Shown: positions 9,024 to 18,309 of the stretch, one piece after another
How the letters are laid out: the number at the start of each line of letters is the position of its first letter
How positions within the stretch are numbered: position 1 is the first letter of the stretch
Origin: DASQZT01 sp963728965
GTDB taxonomy: Bacteria > Acidobacteriota > Terriglobia > Bryobacterales > Bryobacteraceae
Length of the DNA stretch: 64,000 nt
Assembly (NCBI GenBank): GCA_963728965.1
Contig: CAVSMH010000010.1
Span: 124,001 to 188,000 of the forward strand
Direction: 5' to 3'
Notes under the pieces: model-generated
Databases searched by the model: none
Seen by the model: only the letters and a program-made list of their open reading frames with translations
Told to the model about the DNA's origin: nothing
Position numbers and translations under genes: made by a program

Positions 9024-10733
9024 ATGCCTGACTACTCACCAAAAGGACTCGACCGCCGCACCCTCCTGCGGGGGGCCGCCGCCCTCGCCGGCGGCACGCC
9101 GGTCCTCACCGTCGGTTGCGGAACCGCTAACCACGAGGTCTCCGCGGCCGGCGCCGAAGCCACCATCTCGGTAGGCGCCACCAGCCCGGTCGCCGAAACC
9201 ACCGCCGGCAAGGTGCGCGGTTTCACGAAAAACGGCATCCACACCTTCAAGGGCATCCCTTACGCCGCCTCTACGGAGGGCGCGGCCCGGTTCCTGCCCC
9301 CCGCCAAGCCGCAGCCCTGGGCCGGCGTCCGCAGCACCCTCTACTACGGCCCGACCTGCCCCCAGGCGCCCCGTACCGGCTGGCATAGCGACGAGAACGC
9401 GTTCCTGTTCCAGTGGGACGATGGGCAACCCGGCGAAGACTGCCTGCGCGTCAACCTCTGGACGCCCGGTCTCGCCGATGGCCGCAAGCGCCCGGTGATG
9501 GTCTGGCTCCACGGCGGCGGATGGGCTGCGGGCTCGGGCCAGGAGCAGCCCGCCTACAACGGCGAGAACCTCAGCCGCCGCGGCGACGTCGTCGTGGTCA
9601 GCCTCAATCACCGCCTCAACCTCCTCGGCTACATGAACCTCGCCGCCTATGGACCGAAATACGCCTCCTCCATGAACGCCGGCGTCCTCGACCTGGTGGC
9701 GTCGCTCGAGTGGGTGCGCGACAACATCGCCAATTTCGGCGGCGACCCCAACAATGTGCTGATCTTCGGCCAGTCCGGCGGAGGCGGCAAAGTCAGCACG
9801 CTGCTCTCCATGCCCTCGGCCAAGGAACTGTTTCACAAGGGCGTCGTGCAGAGCGGCTCCACCCTGCGCCTCGGCGATCCCGAGCTCAACGCCAAACTCG
9901 CGGCGGCCGTGGTCTCGGAATTGGATCTGACCAAGGCCTCCATCGACAAGATCCAGACCGTCTCCTATGCCCGCCTGCTCGACGCCCAGGCAGCGGCGTT
10001 GAAGAAGCTCCAGCCCAATCCGCCGCAGGGCGGTCCCGGCATGCCGGTCGCTCGCGGCGCGGCTCCCCGCCTCGGCTTCGGCCCCGTGGTGGACGGCAAA
10101 ATCGTCACCCGCCATCCCTTCGACCCCGATGCGCCGGACACCGCCGCCGCCGTTCCCATGTTGATCGGCACCGTCCTCAACGAGCAATCGCCCAGCATGA
10201 GCAACCCCGCCCTGGAGTCGATGTCCGAAGACGAGATGAAGCAGCGCGCCGCCGCGCGTTACCACGACAAGGCCGGAACGGTGGTGGCTGCCTATCGCAA
10301 AGCCTATCCCAATCTCAAGCCTGTCGAACTGCTCTCGCGCATGTTCAGTGTGCGCACCAATGCCGTCACGCAGGCCGAACGCAAGGCCGCGCAGAACGCC
10401 GCGCCCGCCTACATGTACCTGTTCGCCTGGCAGACGCCCATCCTGGACGGCCGCCCGCGCGCCTTCCATTGCAGCGAGATTCCCTTCGTCTTTTACAACA
10501 CCGACGTGTCCGCCTTCGCCACGGGCGGCGGACCCGATCCCCGCGCCCTGGCAGCCAAAGTCAGCGATGCCTGGATCAACTTCGCGCGCAAAGGCGACCC
10601 TAACCATGCGGGCCTCCCCAACTGGCCCAAATACGATGCTGGCGGACCGGTGATGATCTTCGACAAGAACTGCCAAGTCGCCAACGATCCCGATCGCGAA
10701 CTGCGGAAGGTGGTCGCCGAAGCCATGGCCTGA
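9024..10733 (+). CDS. Type B carboxylesterase, Tat-exported
   Basis: A 569-aa alpha/beta hydrolase of the carboxylesterase/cholinesterase family. The N terminus carries a twin-arginine signal (DRRTLLRGAAAL) and a possible lipobox-like LTVGCG. The oxyanion loop is WLHGGGW, nucleophile Ser251 is in GQSGGG, and the catalytic His is in FHCSEIPFVF, as in the family. The ATG at 9024 is chosen because AGGAG stands 6 bases before it; the upstream ATG at 9009 has no such site. It should act outside the cytoplasm on carboxylic esters; natural substrates could be plant esters. It stands alone between the MarR and amidohydrolase units. Confidence 0.93.
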   Translation: MPDYSPKGLDRRTLLRGAAALAGGTPVLTVGCGTANHEVSAAGAEATISVGATSPVAETTAGKVRGFTKNGIHTFKGIPYAASTEGAARFLPPAKPQPWAGVRSTLYYGPTCPQAPRTGWHSDENAFLFQWDDGQPGEDCLRVNLWTPGLADGRKRPVMVWLHGGGWAAGSGQEQPAYNGENLSRRGDVVVVSLNHRLNLLGYMNLAAYGPKYASSMNAGVLDLVASLEWVRDNIANFGGDPNNVLIFGQSGGGGKVSTLLSMPSAKELFHKGVVQSGSTLRLGDPELNAKLAAAVVSELDLTKASIDKIQTVSYARLLDAQAAALKKLQPNPPQGGPGMPVARGAAPRLGFGPVVDGKIVTRHPFDPDAPDTAAAVPMLIGTVLNEQSPSMSNPALESMSEDEMKQRAAARYHDKAGTVVAAYRKAYPNLKPVELLSRMFSVRTNAVTQAERKAAQNAAPAYMYLFAWQTPILDGRPRAFHCSEIPFVFYNTDVSAFATGGGPDPRALAAKVSDAWINFARKGDPNHAGLPNWPKYDAGGPVMIFDKNCQVANDPDRELRKVVAEAMA

Positions 10734-10816
10734 GGCGCCGGGCTCACGGTTCGCGCCGGTCGCCCGCGTAGGCCCGCGCCGGCCCCGCCGTTCCGCAGGC
10801 GCGGGCGGATCGCGAG

Positions 10817-10822
10817 TATACT
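10817..10822 (+). promoter_or_regulatory. Probable -10 element of the amidohydrolase gene
   Basis: TATACT ends 9 bases before the ATG at 10832, so transcripts would be leaderless or nearly so. No convincing -35 box lies 17 bases upstream and no Shine-Dalgarno is visible. The same TATACTGATT string occurs 12 bases before the glgE start codon. Confidence 0.4.
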
Positions 10823-10831
10823 GATTCGCAT

Positions 10832-12094
10832 ATGCGGTCGATCGGCATTTTTCTCGTCTTCGCCTGGGTTGCCGCGGCACAGCCGCAGTACGACCTGTTG
10901 CTGCGCGGCGGTCATGTGATCGACGCCAAGAATCGCGTCGATGGCGTCCGGGATGTCGCCATTGCGGGCGGCCGGATTGCGCGGGTCGCGGAGAAGATCG
11001 ATCCCGCCGAGGCGCGAAAGGTAGTCGAGGTCGCGGGGCTGTATGTGACTCCCGGCCTGATCGATATTCACGTCCACGTTTACAAACGCACCAGCCCGCC
11101 GCCGGGGGCGCGGGATGAATCCGTGGATCCGGACGCGTTCTCGTTTCGCAGCGGTGTGACGACCGTGGTGGACGCCGGCTCATCCGGCTGGAAGGACTTC
11201 GCCGATTTCCGCGACCACATCATCCGCCGGGCGCACACTCGCGTGCTGGCCTTCTTGAATATCGTGGGCGCCGGGATGGGCACCGGCCAGGAGAACAACC
11301 CGGCGGAAATGGACCCCGAGGCCGCCGCGCGCACGGCCAGGGAAAACGCGGATCTGATCGTGGGTTTCAAATCGGCGCACTACGCCGGTGCCGGCTGGCC
11401 CTCCGTCGAGAATGCCGTCAAGGCCGGCAATCTCGCCGGACTTCCGGTGATGGTGGACTTCGGACAAATCACCAGGGAACGCAATATCGACACGCTGTTT
11501 CTGGACAAGCTGCGGCCGGGCGACATCTATACCCACTGCTTCTCCGGCCATCGAGAGGAGGTGCTCGAGAACGGAAACCTGAACCCGGCGATGATCGAAG
11601 GCCGCAAGCGCAAAATCATTTTCGATATCGGCTTCGGCCAGGCCAGCTTCTACTGGTACGTCGCCGAGCCGGCGTATCGGGCCGGGTTTCGTCCGGATTC
11701 CATCTCGACCGACCTGCATACCAACAGCATGAACGGCGGCATGAAAAACATCGCCAACGTGATGTCGGCAATCATGGCGCTGGGCTCGACCCCGGCGGAC
11801 GTGATCCGGATGACCACCTGGGCGCCGGCGCAGGAAATCCACCGGCCGCAGTTGGGAAACCTGGATGTGGGCGCCGAGGCCGACGTCGCGGTGCTGCGCC
11901 TGGAGAAGGGGCAGTTCGGGATGCTCGATTCGGCCGGAGCGCGGATGCCCGGCTCCCAACGGCTGGTCTGCGAGCTGACGCTGCGCAAGGGCCAGGTCGC
12001 ATGGGACCGGAACGGCCTGGCGAGCGAGGACTGGCGGCAGTTTCACTACCGGAAGGGACCGTTCTTCAAATCGGGATCCCCGACGTCGAAGTGA
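10832..12094 (+). CDS. Exported amidohydrolase/deacetylase (dihydroorotase-like)
   Basis: A 420-aa metal-dependent hydrolase with a signal peptide (IFLVFAWVAAA, cleavage near residue 16). Two-metal site residues are visible: His80/His82 in DIHVHVY, Lys180 in GFKSAHY (position of the carbamylated lysine), His235 and His240 in THCFSGH, and Asp294 in STDLH. The pattern resembles the deacetylase/D-aminoacylase branch of the amidohydrolase superfamily; the substrate is likely an N-acyl compound. The gene is monocistronic, with a putative -10 box right before the ATG. Confidence 0.88.
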   Translation: MRSIGIFLVFAWVAAAQPQYDLLLRGGHVIDAKNRVDGVRDVAIAGGRIARVAEKIDPAEARKVVEVAGLYVTPGLIDIHVHVYKRTSPPPGARDESVDPDAFSFRSGVTTVVDAGSSGWKDFADFRDHIIRRAHTRVLAFLNIVGAGMGTGQENNPAEMDPEAAARTARENADLIVGFKSAHYAGAGWPSVENAVKAGNLAGLPVMVDFGQITRERNIDTLFLDKLRPGDIYTHCFSGHREEVLENGNLNPAMIEGRKRKIIFDIGFGQASFYWYVAEPAYRAGFRPDSISTDLHTNSMNGGMKNIANVMSAIMALGSTPADVIRMTTWAPAQEIHRPQLGNLDVGAEADVAVLRLEKGQFGMLDSAGARMPGSQRLVCELTLRKGQVAWDRNGLASEDWRQFHYRKGPFFKSGSPTSK

Positions 12095-12136
12095 GGACGT
12101 AGGGCGAGGGAGATCGACTGCCGCTGTGGGCCGCGC

Positions 12137-13681
12137 TCATTTCTGCGCCGGGCCCGGTCCGGGGTAGTTGGGCGAATACAACTGGCGCGAGTGCCGCACC
12201 CCGAGCCGGCCGCCGACCACCCAGGGCTCACCGCGCTGGGCGAGGTGCGCCACCAGGCGGGCACGCCATTGGCTCAAAGCCCGCGCGGACGCGGGGTCGC
12301 CCGACAGATCGGCCAGCTCGAACGGATCCTCGCCCAGGTGGAACAACTGCTCCTGGCCGGAGTTGGCGTGGTAAATATACTTCCAGACTCCATCGGTCAG
12401 CGCGTTCCAGTGGTTATCGGGGCTGTAGACCACGTCGTGCTCGAGGTCAATCCACTCCCGCCAGTCACGACCGGGATTGCGCGCCAGGCTCAACAGGCTG
12501 CGGCCTTCGACCGCCGGGGGAACCGGTACGCCGGCGGCATCCAGCAGGGTCGGCAGCACATCGCGGATTTCGACGGGTTTGGCGATCGCCTGTCCGGTGG
12601 CGGCGCGGTCGATGCCGGCGGGCCAGTGGAGCAGCATGGGAATGCGGGCGGCGGGCTGGTAGGCATAGCCCTTGCGCCAGAGGAACTGATCGCCGAGCAT
12701 GTCGCCGTGATCGGCGAGGAAGAAGATGAGGGTGTTGCGCAACTGACCGCGCGCTTCCAGAAGAGCGACGACGCGGCCGATCTGTTCGTCTACGAAGCTG
12801 ACCGAGCCGTAATACCCCTGGCGGGCGGCGCGCACGACTTCGGGCCCCATGTCGCCATGCCAGGGATCGGGAAGAGGCTTCCCTCGATCGCGGTACCTGG
12901 CTGCCCAGCGGCCCGCGCGGGCCGGAGGCAGAGCGGCGGCCGCATAGCGGTCCATCCAGCGGGGCGGCGGGTCGTAGGGGCTGTGCGGCCGCTCGAAGGA
13001 GACCTTGAGGAACCAGGGCTCGGGGCGGCGGTACTCGCGCAGGAAGTGGATGGCGGTTTCGGCGATCCAGGCGGTCGGATGGAGCCGCTCCGGCAGAGGG
13101 AAAGCTCGCGCAGTATAGCCATTCCAATCGATCCCGGTCGGTTCGGGGTTGGCGCCGGGGGCCTCGGAGAAGAGCCAGCTTCGATAATCGCTGCGGAAGC
13201 CCGGCGATTCCTCGCGGCCGGACTCGTCGAGAATGGTCCGATGGAAGCCGTGCAAGGTGCGCTGCGGCGTCCAGTGCATTTTGCCGATGCCGAGGGTGTA
13301 GTAACCGGCATCGCGCAGCAGGCGTGGCAGTTCCACCGGATAGTGCTCGGCGACCTGTCCGTAGCCGAGCATGCCGTGGCTCCACGGCGACATGCCGGTG
13401 AGCAGCGCCGCCCGCGCCGGAGTGCAGGTGGGGGTGGATGAATAGGCGCAGCGGAAGCGCACGCCGCCGGCGGCGAGCCGGTCGAGATGCGGGGTTTGAA
13501 TGATGGCGTTGCCATCGGCGCCCAGGCAGTCGCCGCGGTGCTGATCCGACATGAGGAGCAGGATGTTGGGCCGCTCGGTGGGAGCCGCGGCCGGCGCGCC
13601 CGCGGGCAGTGCGGCCACCGTCAGGCCGGCCTTCAACCAGTCGCGGCGATGAATCAGCGGAGGCTTACGCTTTGACGCCAT
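12137..13681 (-). CDS. Tat-exported type I sulfatase
   Basis: A 514-aa arylsulfatase-family hydrolase. A twin-arginine-like signal (HRRDWLKAG) precedes the domain. Metal ligands lie in SDQHRGD, and the modification motif CTPAR (Cys86 to Arg90) marks the cysteine turned into formylglycine. ADHGDMLGD supplies further metal-site residues. The substrate is probably a sulfated sugar. Its first 17 bases overlap the end of the upstream Gfo/Idh/MocA gene, so the two form an operon. No anaerobic sulfatase-maturing enzyme is in the window. Confidence 0.93.
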   Translation of the reverse strand: MASKRKPPLIHRRDWLKAGLTVAALPAGAPAAAPTERPNILLLMSDQHRGDCLGADGNAIIQTPHLDRLAAGGVRFRCAYSSTPTCTPARAALLTGMSPWSHGMLGYGQVAEHYPVELPRLLRDAGYYTLGIGKMHWTPQRTLHGFHRTILDESGREESPGFRSDYRSWLFSEAPGANPEPTGIDWNGYTARAFPLPERLHPTAWIAETAIHFLREYRRPEPWFLKVSFERPHSPYDPPPRWMDRYAAAALPPARAGRWAARYRDRGKPLPDPWHGDMGPEVVRAARQGYYGSVSFVDEQIGRVVALLEARGQLRNTLIFFLADHGDMLGDQFLWRKGYAYQPAARIPMLLHWPAGIDRAATGQAIAKPVEIRDVLPTLLDAAGVPVPPAVEGRSLLSLARNPGRDWREWIDLEHDVVYSPDNHWNALTDGVWKYIYHANSGQEQLFHLGEDPFELADLSGDPASARALSQWRARLVAHLAQRGEPWVVGGRLGVRHSRQLYSPNYPGPGPAQK

Positions 13682-14900
13682 CGACCTCCCAACGGGCGAT
13701 GCGGCGCTCCCGATAGGCGAGATTGCCGAGATGGGCGGCCGAGGCGGCGCTCACTCCCGCTTCGACGGGAGCGTTCGGCGTCTTGCGGCTGCGCACGCAC
13801 TCCAGCCAGTTGGCCAGATGCAGCAGCTCGCCATCGGGCTTGTCGTAGAAGTCCGCCCCTTTCGGACCGCTCCCCAGAATGAACTCACTGGCCTCGATGG
13901 CCTCCGCAATCGGCTTGCGGTTGGAGGCGTCGCGTTTGACTTCGGGGATCACTTCCAGGCGCCCGCGATCGAGGTAGAGGGTGGCCTCGGGCGTCATGAA
14001 CTCGAGCATGGCGCCGTTGCGCGCATTCAGGAACGTGGACTCGAAATACACCTGCGCGTTGGGATAGTGCAGGAGCGTCTGCGCGGTATCGGGCGTTTCC
14101 CATTGTTGCGCCGTGAACTTGTCGCCGATGGTCATGGCGGCGTCGGGATGATCGACGCCGAGATACCAGTGGGCGACATCGATGTAGTGCACCATGAGGT
14201 CGGCCAGCACGCCGCCGCCGAAATCCCAGAACCAGCGCCACTGGCGGAATCGATAGGCGTCGAAGGGCTGTTCCGGCGCGTCGCCCAGCCAGGCGCGCCA
14301 ATCCACCGACGCCGGATCGATGTGGTATTGGGTATAGCCCGTCCGGGCGGCGTTGCGGTTCCAGGTGAGGTGCACCTTGCGGATAGGGCCCAGGCGCCCC
14401 GAACGCACCAGCTCGTACCCCTTCTGAAACTGCGGCATGGAACGTTGTTGCAGCCCCACCTGCACGATGCGCCTGGAACGATTCCGCGCTGCGATGACGG
14501 GCGGACCCTCCGCCAGCCGATGCGTCAGCGGCTTCTCGACGTACACGTCCTTGGCGGCGGCACAGGCGGCGATGGTCATGGGCACGTGCTGATGATTCGG
14601 CGTGGCGATCAGCACGGCATCGATGTCCTGGCGGTCGAGCACGGCGCGATAGTCGCGCGCGGCGAAGGCGCCGCGGGAAGCCAGCTCGCGGCCGCGGGCG
14701 AGATTGTCCTCCCAGACATCGCACACCGCGGCGATGGCCGCGCCGGGAATCCGAGCCAGGGCCTTCATGAGGGCTTGTGCGCGGCCGCCCGTGCCGATCA
14801 CGCCGACCCGGATCGTTTCGTTGGCGGCGTAGCCGAGGGCGGACGCCATAAAGCCGCCGGTGATCGCCTGGAGCATGTGGCGGCGATTGCTGTTTTCCAT
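13665..14900 (-). CDS. Gfo/Idh/MocA-family oxidoreductase, exported
   Basis: A 411-aa NAD(P)-dependent sugar dehydrogenase-like protein. The ATG at 14900 follows GGAGG; the open frame extends to 15083 but without family resemblance. The start MENSNRRHMLQAITGGF looks like a Tat signal. The Rossmann motif is GVIGTGGRAQ, and the EKPLTHR segment carries the family lysine. It is followed by the sulfatase with a 17-base overlap and is divergent from an amidohydrolase. Exported members of this family in Acidobacteria probably act on glycosides; the reaction here is unknown. Confidence 0.92.
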   Translation of the reverse strand: MENSNRRHMLQAITGGFMASALGYAANETIRVGVIGTGGRAQALMKALARIPGAAIAAVCDVWEDNLARGRELASRGAFAARDYRAVLDRQDIDAVLIATPNHQHVPMTIAACAAAKDVYVEKPLTHRLAEGPPVIAARNRSRRIVQVGLQQRSMPQFQKGYELVRSGRLGPIRKVHLTWNRNAARTGYTQYHIDPASVDWRAWLGDAPEQPFDAYRFRQWRWFWDFGGGVLADLMVHYIDVAHWYLGVDHPDAAMTIGDKFTAQQWETPDTAQTLLHYPNAQVYFESTFLNARNGAMLEFMTPEATLYLDRGRLEVIPEVKRDASNRKPIAEAIEASEFILGSGPKGADFYDKPDGELLHLANWLECVRSRKTPNAPVEAGVSAASAAHLGNLAYRERRIARWEVDGVKA

Positions 14901-14988
14901 ACACCCCTCCGCGATGGCCATTGTATCCCGGCGTGGCGATATCATGAATCGCATGCCCGCGGAAGACCGGGCCGAGGGATGGGCAGGG

Positions 14989-15921
14989 ATGAGCATGCAT
15001 CGCCGAGAGTTCCTGGTAAGTGCGACCGCCATGGCCGCGGCGGGCGCCGAGAGGCCGGCCATACCGATCATCGATACGCACATTCACCTCTTCGACCCGG
15101 GGCGGCCCCAGGGAGTGCCGTGGCCGGCGAAGGACGATGCCGTGCTCTACCGCGCGGCGCTGCCGGAGCGCTATCGCGCGCTGGCCGTTCCGCTGGGCAT
15201 CCGCGGTGCGATCGAGGTGGAATGCAGCCCGTGGCTGGAGGACAACCAGTGGGTGCTGGACGTGGCTGCGCGGGACCACCTCATCGTGGGCACGGTCGGG
15301 GACCTGGAGCCGGGCAAGCCGGAGTTCCGCCGGCAACTGGAACGCTTTCACCGCAACCCGCTGTTTCGCGGCATCCGCTATGGAAATCTATGGGGGCGCA
15401 GCCTGGGAGAGGAATTGGGCCACCCCGAGTTCGTGGCGGGTTTGAAGGAACTGGCCGGGGCGGGGCTGGTTCTGGATACCGCCAATCCGGACGCGGCGCT
15501 GATTCAGGCGGTGAGGCGGGTGGCTTCGATGGTGCCGGAGTTGCGCATCGTGATCGATCACCTGCCGCAGATGGAGGTGCCGGCGGGCCTGGAGGCGGTG
15601 TTCGGTGAACTGGGCCAGGCACCGCACGTTTATGTGAAGATCTCGCAGGTGTTCCGCCGGGTGGACGGGCGGGTACGCCAGGACCTGAAGTTCTACCGCA
15701 GCCGGCTGGATTTTGTGTTCGATACGTTCGGTGAAGACCGGGTGCTCTACGGCAGCGACTGGCCGAATTGCGACCAATGGGCGCCCTATGGCGCCGTGCT
15801 CAAGCTGGTGGAGGACTACTTTGCGGACAAGAGCGTGGCCGCGGCAGAGAAATACTTCTGGAAGAACTCGGCAGCGGCGTACCGGTGGGTGCGGCGCGAG
15901 GCGACGCAGCCCTCGGGGTGA
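14989..15921 (+). CDS. Amidohydrolase-fold lactonase-like protein (COG3618 type), exported
   Basis: A 310-aa TIM-barrel hydrolase. The ATG at 14989 gives a Tat-like signal (MHRREFLVSATAMAAAG) directly before the domain; the open frame upstream to 14860 overlaps the divergent gene and is unlikely coding. Visible active-site segments are IIDTHIHLFDP (metal histidines), IVIDHLP and LYGSDWPNCD near the C terminus. These match the family of sugar-lactone and 2-pyrone-4,6-dicarboxylate lactone hydrolases. It shares an 88-bp divergent promoter region with the Gfo/Idh/MocA-sulfatase operon, which suggests a common sugar catabolic pathway. Confidence 0.87.
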   Translation: MSMHRREFLVSATAMAAAGAERPAIPIIDTHIHLFDPGRPQGVPWPAKDDAVLYRAALPERYRALAVPLGIRGAIEVECSPWLEDNQWVLDVAARDHLIVGTVGDLEPGKPEFRRQLERFHRNPLFRGIRYGNLWGRSLGEELGHPEFVAGLKELAGAGLVLDTANPDAALIQAVRRVASMVPELRIVIDHLPQMEVPAGLEAVFGELGQAPHVYVKISQVFRRVDGRVRQDLKFYRSRLDFVFDTFGEDRVLYGSDWPNCDQWAPYGAVLKLVEDYFADKSVAAAEKYFWKNSAAAYRWVRREATQPSG

Positions 15922-15938
15922 CCGGCTGAAACAGGGGG

Positions 15939-16589
15939 CTATTTGTTGTCCTTCTTCTCGCCCGGCCGCATCAGGGTGGGCGGCTTGCGGGCCGACTTCT
16001 GGGAGGCGGCCTTTTCGGCAGCCTTCTTGTCCGCGGCCTGCTTACCTTCGCGCTCCACCGGAGTCATGGCGTCTTCGATGGCCTTTTTCTCCCGCTCTTC
16101 GCGCGCTTCGACATCCTTGGTGCGCTGCCCCAGGTCTTCCTGGGCGAGGGAGAGGCTGTCGGTAGTGGCTTCGATGGCCGATCGCAGAACGAACTCGTAG
16201 CGCTCCAGGTCTTTGGGCTTGCTATCGGAGATTTTCTGGAGCACGGGCAGCGCGTCCTGCTCGGCTTTGGCCAAGGCGGACAACCCGGGTTTCATGTCCA
16301 CTTTGCGCGCCAGGGCTTCATCGGTTACGTCGTCCACCGCGTCGAGGATTCTGGCGTAGTCCTCCAAGGCATCGTGGATCAGCAGCGAACGGCCGGCTTT
16401 TTCCCGGGCCTGAAGGCTCTTCACCAGTTCGACCCGCTCGCGGGCGAACTTGGCGTAGAGGGTGATGCGGGCGTTCGGCTCCTGCGCTTCGCGGATCTGG
16501 TCGATTTCGTCGGCGGTCAGGAAGTCGCGCTGCTGCGCCGCCAGGGTCCCCGCCAGGACCAGCACCAATAACCCCAGTGACCGTTTCAT
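15939..16589 (-). CDS. Exported Lys/Glu-rich helical protein of unknown function
   Basis: A 216-aa protein with a clear signal peptide (RSLGLLVLVLAGTLAAQ), then a mostly helical, charged body and a Lys/Ala-rich tail (KQAADKKAAEKAASQK). No family recognised. Its ATG overlaps the stop of the previous gene by 4 bases, making it the last gene of a three-gene operon with a small exported protein and a TPR protein. The basic tail may bind envelope polymers or a partner, which is only a guess. Confidence 0.8.
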   Translation of the reverse strand: MKRSLGLLVLVLAGTLAAQQRDFLTADEIDQIREAQEPNARITLYAKFARERVELVKSLQAREKAGRSLLIHDALEDYARILDAVDDVTDEALARKVDMKPGLSALAKAEQDALPVLQKISDSKPKDLERYEFVLRSAIEATTDSLSLAQEDLGQRTKDVEAREEREKKAIEDAMTPVEREGKQAADKKAAEKAASQKSARKPPTLMRPGEKKDNK

Positions 16590-17029
16590 TTCTTATTGCC
16601 CTCCATCAGCCCCAGCAACAGGTCGTCATGCACCTTTTGCACGCGGGCCTTCACTGTGTCCAATAACGGCCGGTCCGCAAAACTCATCGCCTGCTGAAAG
16701 CCATCCAGTTTGCGCAGCAGATTGCGGGTGGCGATCTCGGCCCGTTTGAACCATTTTGGACTGCGGCGCGGGTTCTTGCCGGTGTCCTGGAGAGACTGAT
16801 ACGCCAGGTCCACCGATTCCTCGATCTCCGCGGCGGCGCCGGCCACTCCCTTGAGATCACCCTGATCGTAGGCGGCGCGCGCCGCCTGGTAGGCATTCTT
16901 CGCGTTCTCCAGGGCCAGCCCGGAGCGTTTTTCGAGGTTTCGCTCCGCGCGAGCCCGCGACAGGTCAGCCAGCGCCGACCCGGCGAACGCCAGTCCTACC
17001 ACCAGCGACGCCAGCATTCGAAACGCCAT
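16586..17029 (-). CDS. Small exported helical protein of unknown function
   Basis: A 147-aa protein with a signal peptide (RMLASLVVGLAFAGSALA) and a helical body of two or three long helices. The start is taken as the ATG that overlaps the TPR gene stop (TGATG); a TTG three bases upstream is also possible. It overlaps the next gene by 4 bases. The helical pattern (AYQAARAAYDQGDLKG) resembles the helix pairs of TPR-like or prohead-core proteins, but no family can be named. It is co-encoded with a TPR protein and probably works with it in the periplasm. Confidence 0.82.
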   Translation of the reverse strand: MAFRMLASLVVGLAFAGSALADLSRARAERNLEKRSGLALENAKNAYQAARAAYDQGDLKGVAGAAAEIEESVDLAYQSLQDTGKNPRRSPKWFKRAEIATRNLLRKLDGFQQAMSFADRPLLDTVKARVQKVHDDLLLGLMEGNKK

Positions 17030-18240
17030 CAACGTTTCTCCAGTTCCCGCTGTAAGATTCGGATCCTCTGCCGCGCTTGAAATTCCTGATCCGGGTTTTG
17101 GTCGCGGCTCATCGACAGAAAGTGCTGATAGGCCTCCAACGCGGGTTTGGCCTGCTTCAGCTTATCCAAGATGATGGCACGGAGGAACCAGTTGCCGGCG
17201 GTGCTGTCGCCCAGGTCGCGGGCGCGGTCGAAGGCCGCCAAGGCGCGCGGCAGGTCGCCGGTCATGTAGAGCATGCCGCCGAGCTCGTTCCAGGTTTTGG
17301 GCTCGTTCGGCTTCACCTGCGCGGCGGCGTAGAACTCCCGGGCCGCGGCGGGGTATTGTTTACTGTCGCGGAGGGCACGCGCATACATCATTCGCACATC
17401 GTAGTCGGCGGGCTGAGCCTCGACCGACTGGGCGAGCAGGGGCAGCGCGCGGGCGACCTGGTTATCAAACAGGTAGGCGGCCGCCAGGGCTACCCGGTTG
17501 GCCTGGGTGGGATCCTTGCCGAAGGCCGCCTCCAGGCGCGGGATGGCGTCGGCATACTGCTTGTTGTCGAGCATGAGCTGGCCCAGGTGCTCCTGGGCCG
17601 CGACATTGTCCGGGAACTCGCGATAGATGGCCATGGCGGGTGCCGGCTGCTTCTTCTCCTCGTACAACTGCGCGAGCTCCAGCAGGTAGTCGCGATACTT
17701 CGGCTGGAGCTTGCCGGCGCGACGGTAGTGGGGCTCGGCATCGTCGAGCTTTCCCTGCCGCGCCAGGGCCTGGGCCATTCCCAACTCGGCATCGGCGGAA
17801 TCGGCGTTGAGGGACAGGGCCTCGCGGTAGCTGGCTTCGGCCGGCTCCCACGCACCGGTTTGTAGCTGCGCCTCGGCCAGGTAGTAGCGCGGACGGAATT
17901 CGCGGGGTTTCTGTTCGGCCGCGGCGGACAGCAGCGGCAGCGCTGCGGCGGGCTGCTTCTGGCGCATCAGGATGATGCCGGCGTTCAACTCGGCCTCGAA
18001 GAGGCCTGGTTTGAGCTCGAGCGTTTTGCGATATTCGGCGACCGCGTCCGCATCCTTGTGCAGGAAACCGTAGGCGAGGGCCAGATTGAAGTGCGCCGAG
18101 TAATCCCCGGGATCGGCGGCGATAGCTTTGGTGAACGCTGCCGCCGCGGCCTCGTACTTCCCGTCGTCGAGGGCTTTCATTCCCTCCGCGTTGGAATCGA
18201 GAGCCTGGGCGAGCAGCAGCGCGACCACGAAAGCGGCCAT
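17029..18240 (-). CDS. Exported tetratricopeptide-repeat protein
   Basis: A 403-aa protein made of about ten TPR units after a short signal peptide (FVVALLLAQA). Repeats carry the usual pattern of small and aromatic residues (for example YSAHFNLALAYGFLHKDADAVAEYRKTLELKP). TPR proteins act as scaffolds for complexes. It is the first gene of an operon with two small exported proteins, all overlapping by 1-4 bases. Two copies of a 16-bp tandem repeat lie directly before its ribosome site. The partner is not known. Confidence 0.88.
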   Translation of the reverse strand: MAAFVVALLLAQALDSNAEGMKALDDGKYEAAAAAFTKAIAADPGDYSAHFNLALAYGFLHKDADAVAEYRKTLELKPGLFEAELNAGIILMRQKQPAAALPLLSAAAEQKPREFRPRYYLAEAQLQTGAWEPAEASYREALSLNADSADAELGMAQALARQGKLDDAEPHYRRAGKLQPKYRDYLLELAQLYEEKKQPAPAMAIYREFPDNVAAQEHLGQLMLDNKQYADAIPRLEAAFGKDPTQANRVALAAAYLFDNQVARALPLLAQSVEAQPADYDVRMMYARALRDSKQYPAAAREFYAAAQVKPNEPKTWNELGGMLYMTGDLPRALAAFDRARDLGDSTAGNWFLRAIILDKLKQAKPALEAYQHFLSMSRDQNPDQEFQARQRIRILQRELEKR

Positions 18241-18246
18241 ATCCTA

Positions 18247-18278
18247 ATTCTAACGGCTCGGCATTCTAACGGCTCGGC
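18247..18278. repeat. 16-bp tandem repeat, two copies
   Basis: ATTCTAACGGCTCGGC occurs twice in a row (18247-18262 and 18263-18278) just upstream of the TPR gene. Position in the leader or promoter suggests possible copy-number effects on expression, but two copies may also be a chance duplication. Confidence 0.75.
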
Positions 18279-18309
18279 GCACCGCGACGTCGCGAGAATG
18301 GGTACCGGA

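Noticed and set aside
9036..11183. 715-codon minus-strand frame across two genes
   Set aside because: It spans the antisense of the carboxylesterase and part of the amidohydrolase, with low-complexity composition.
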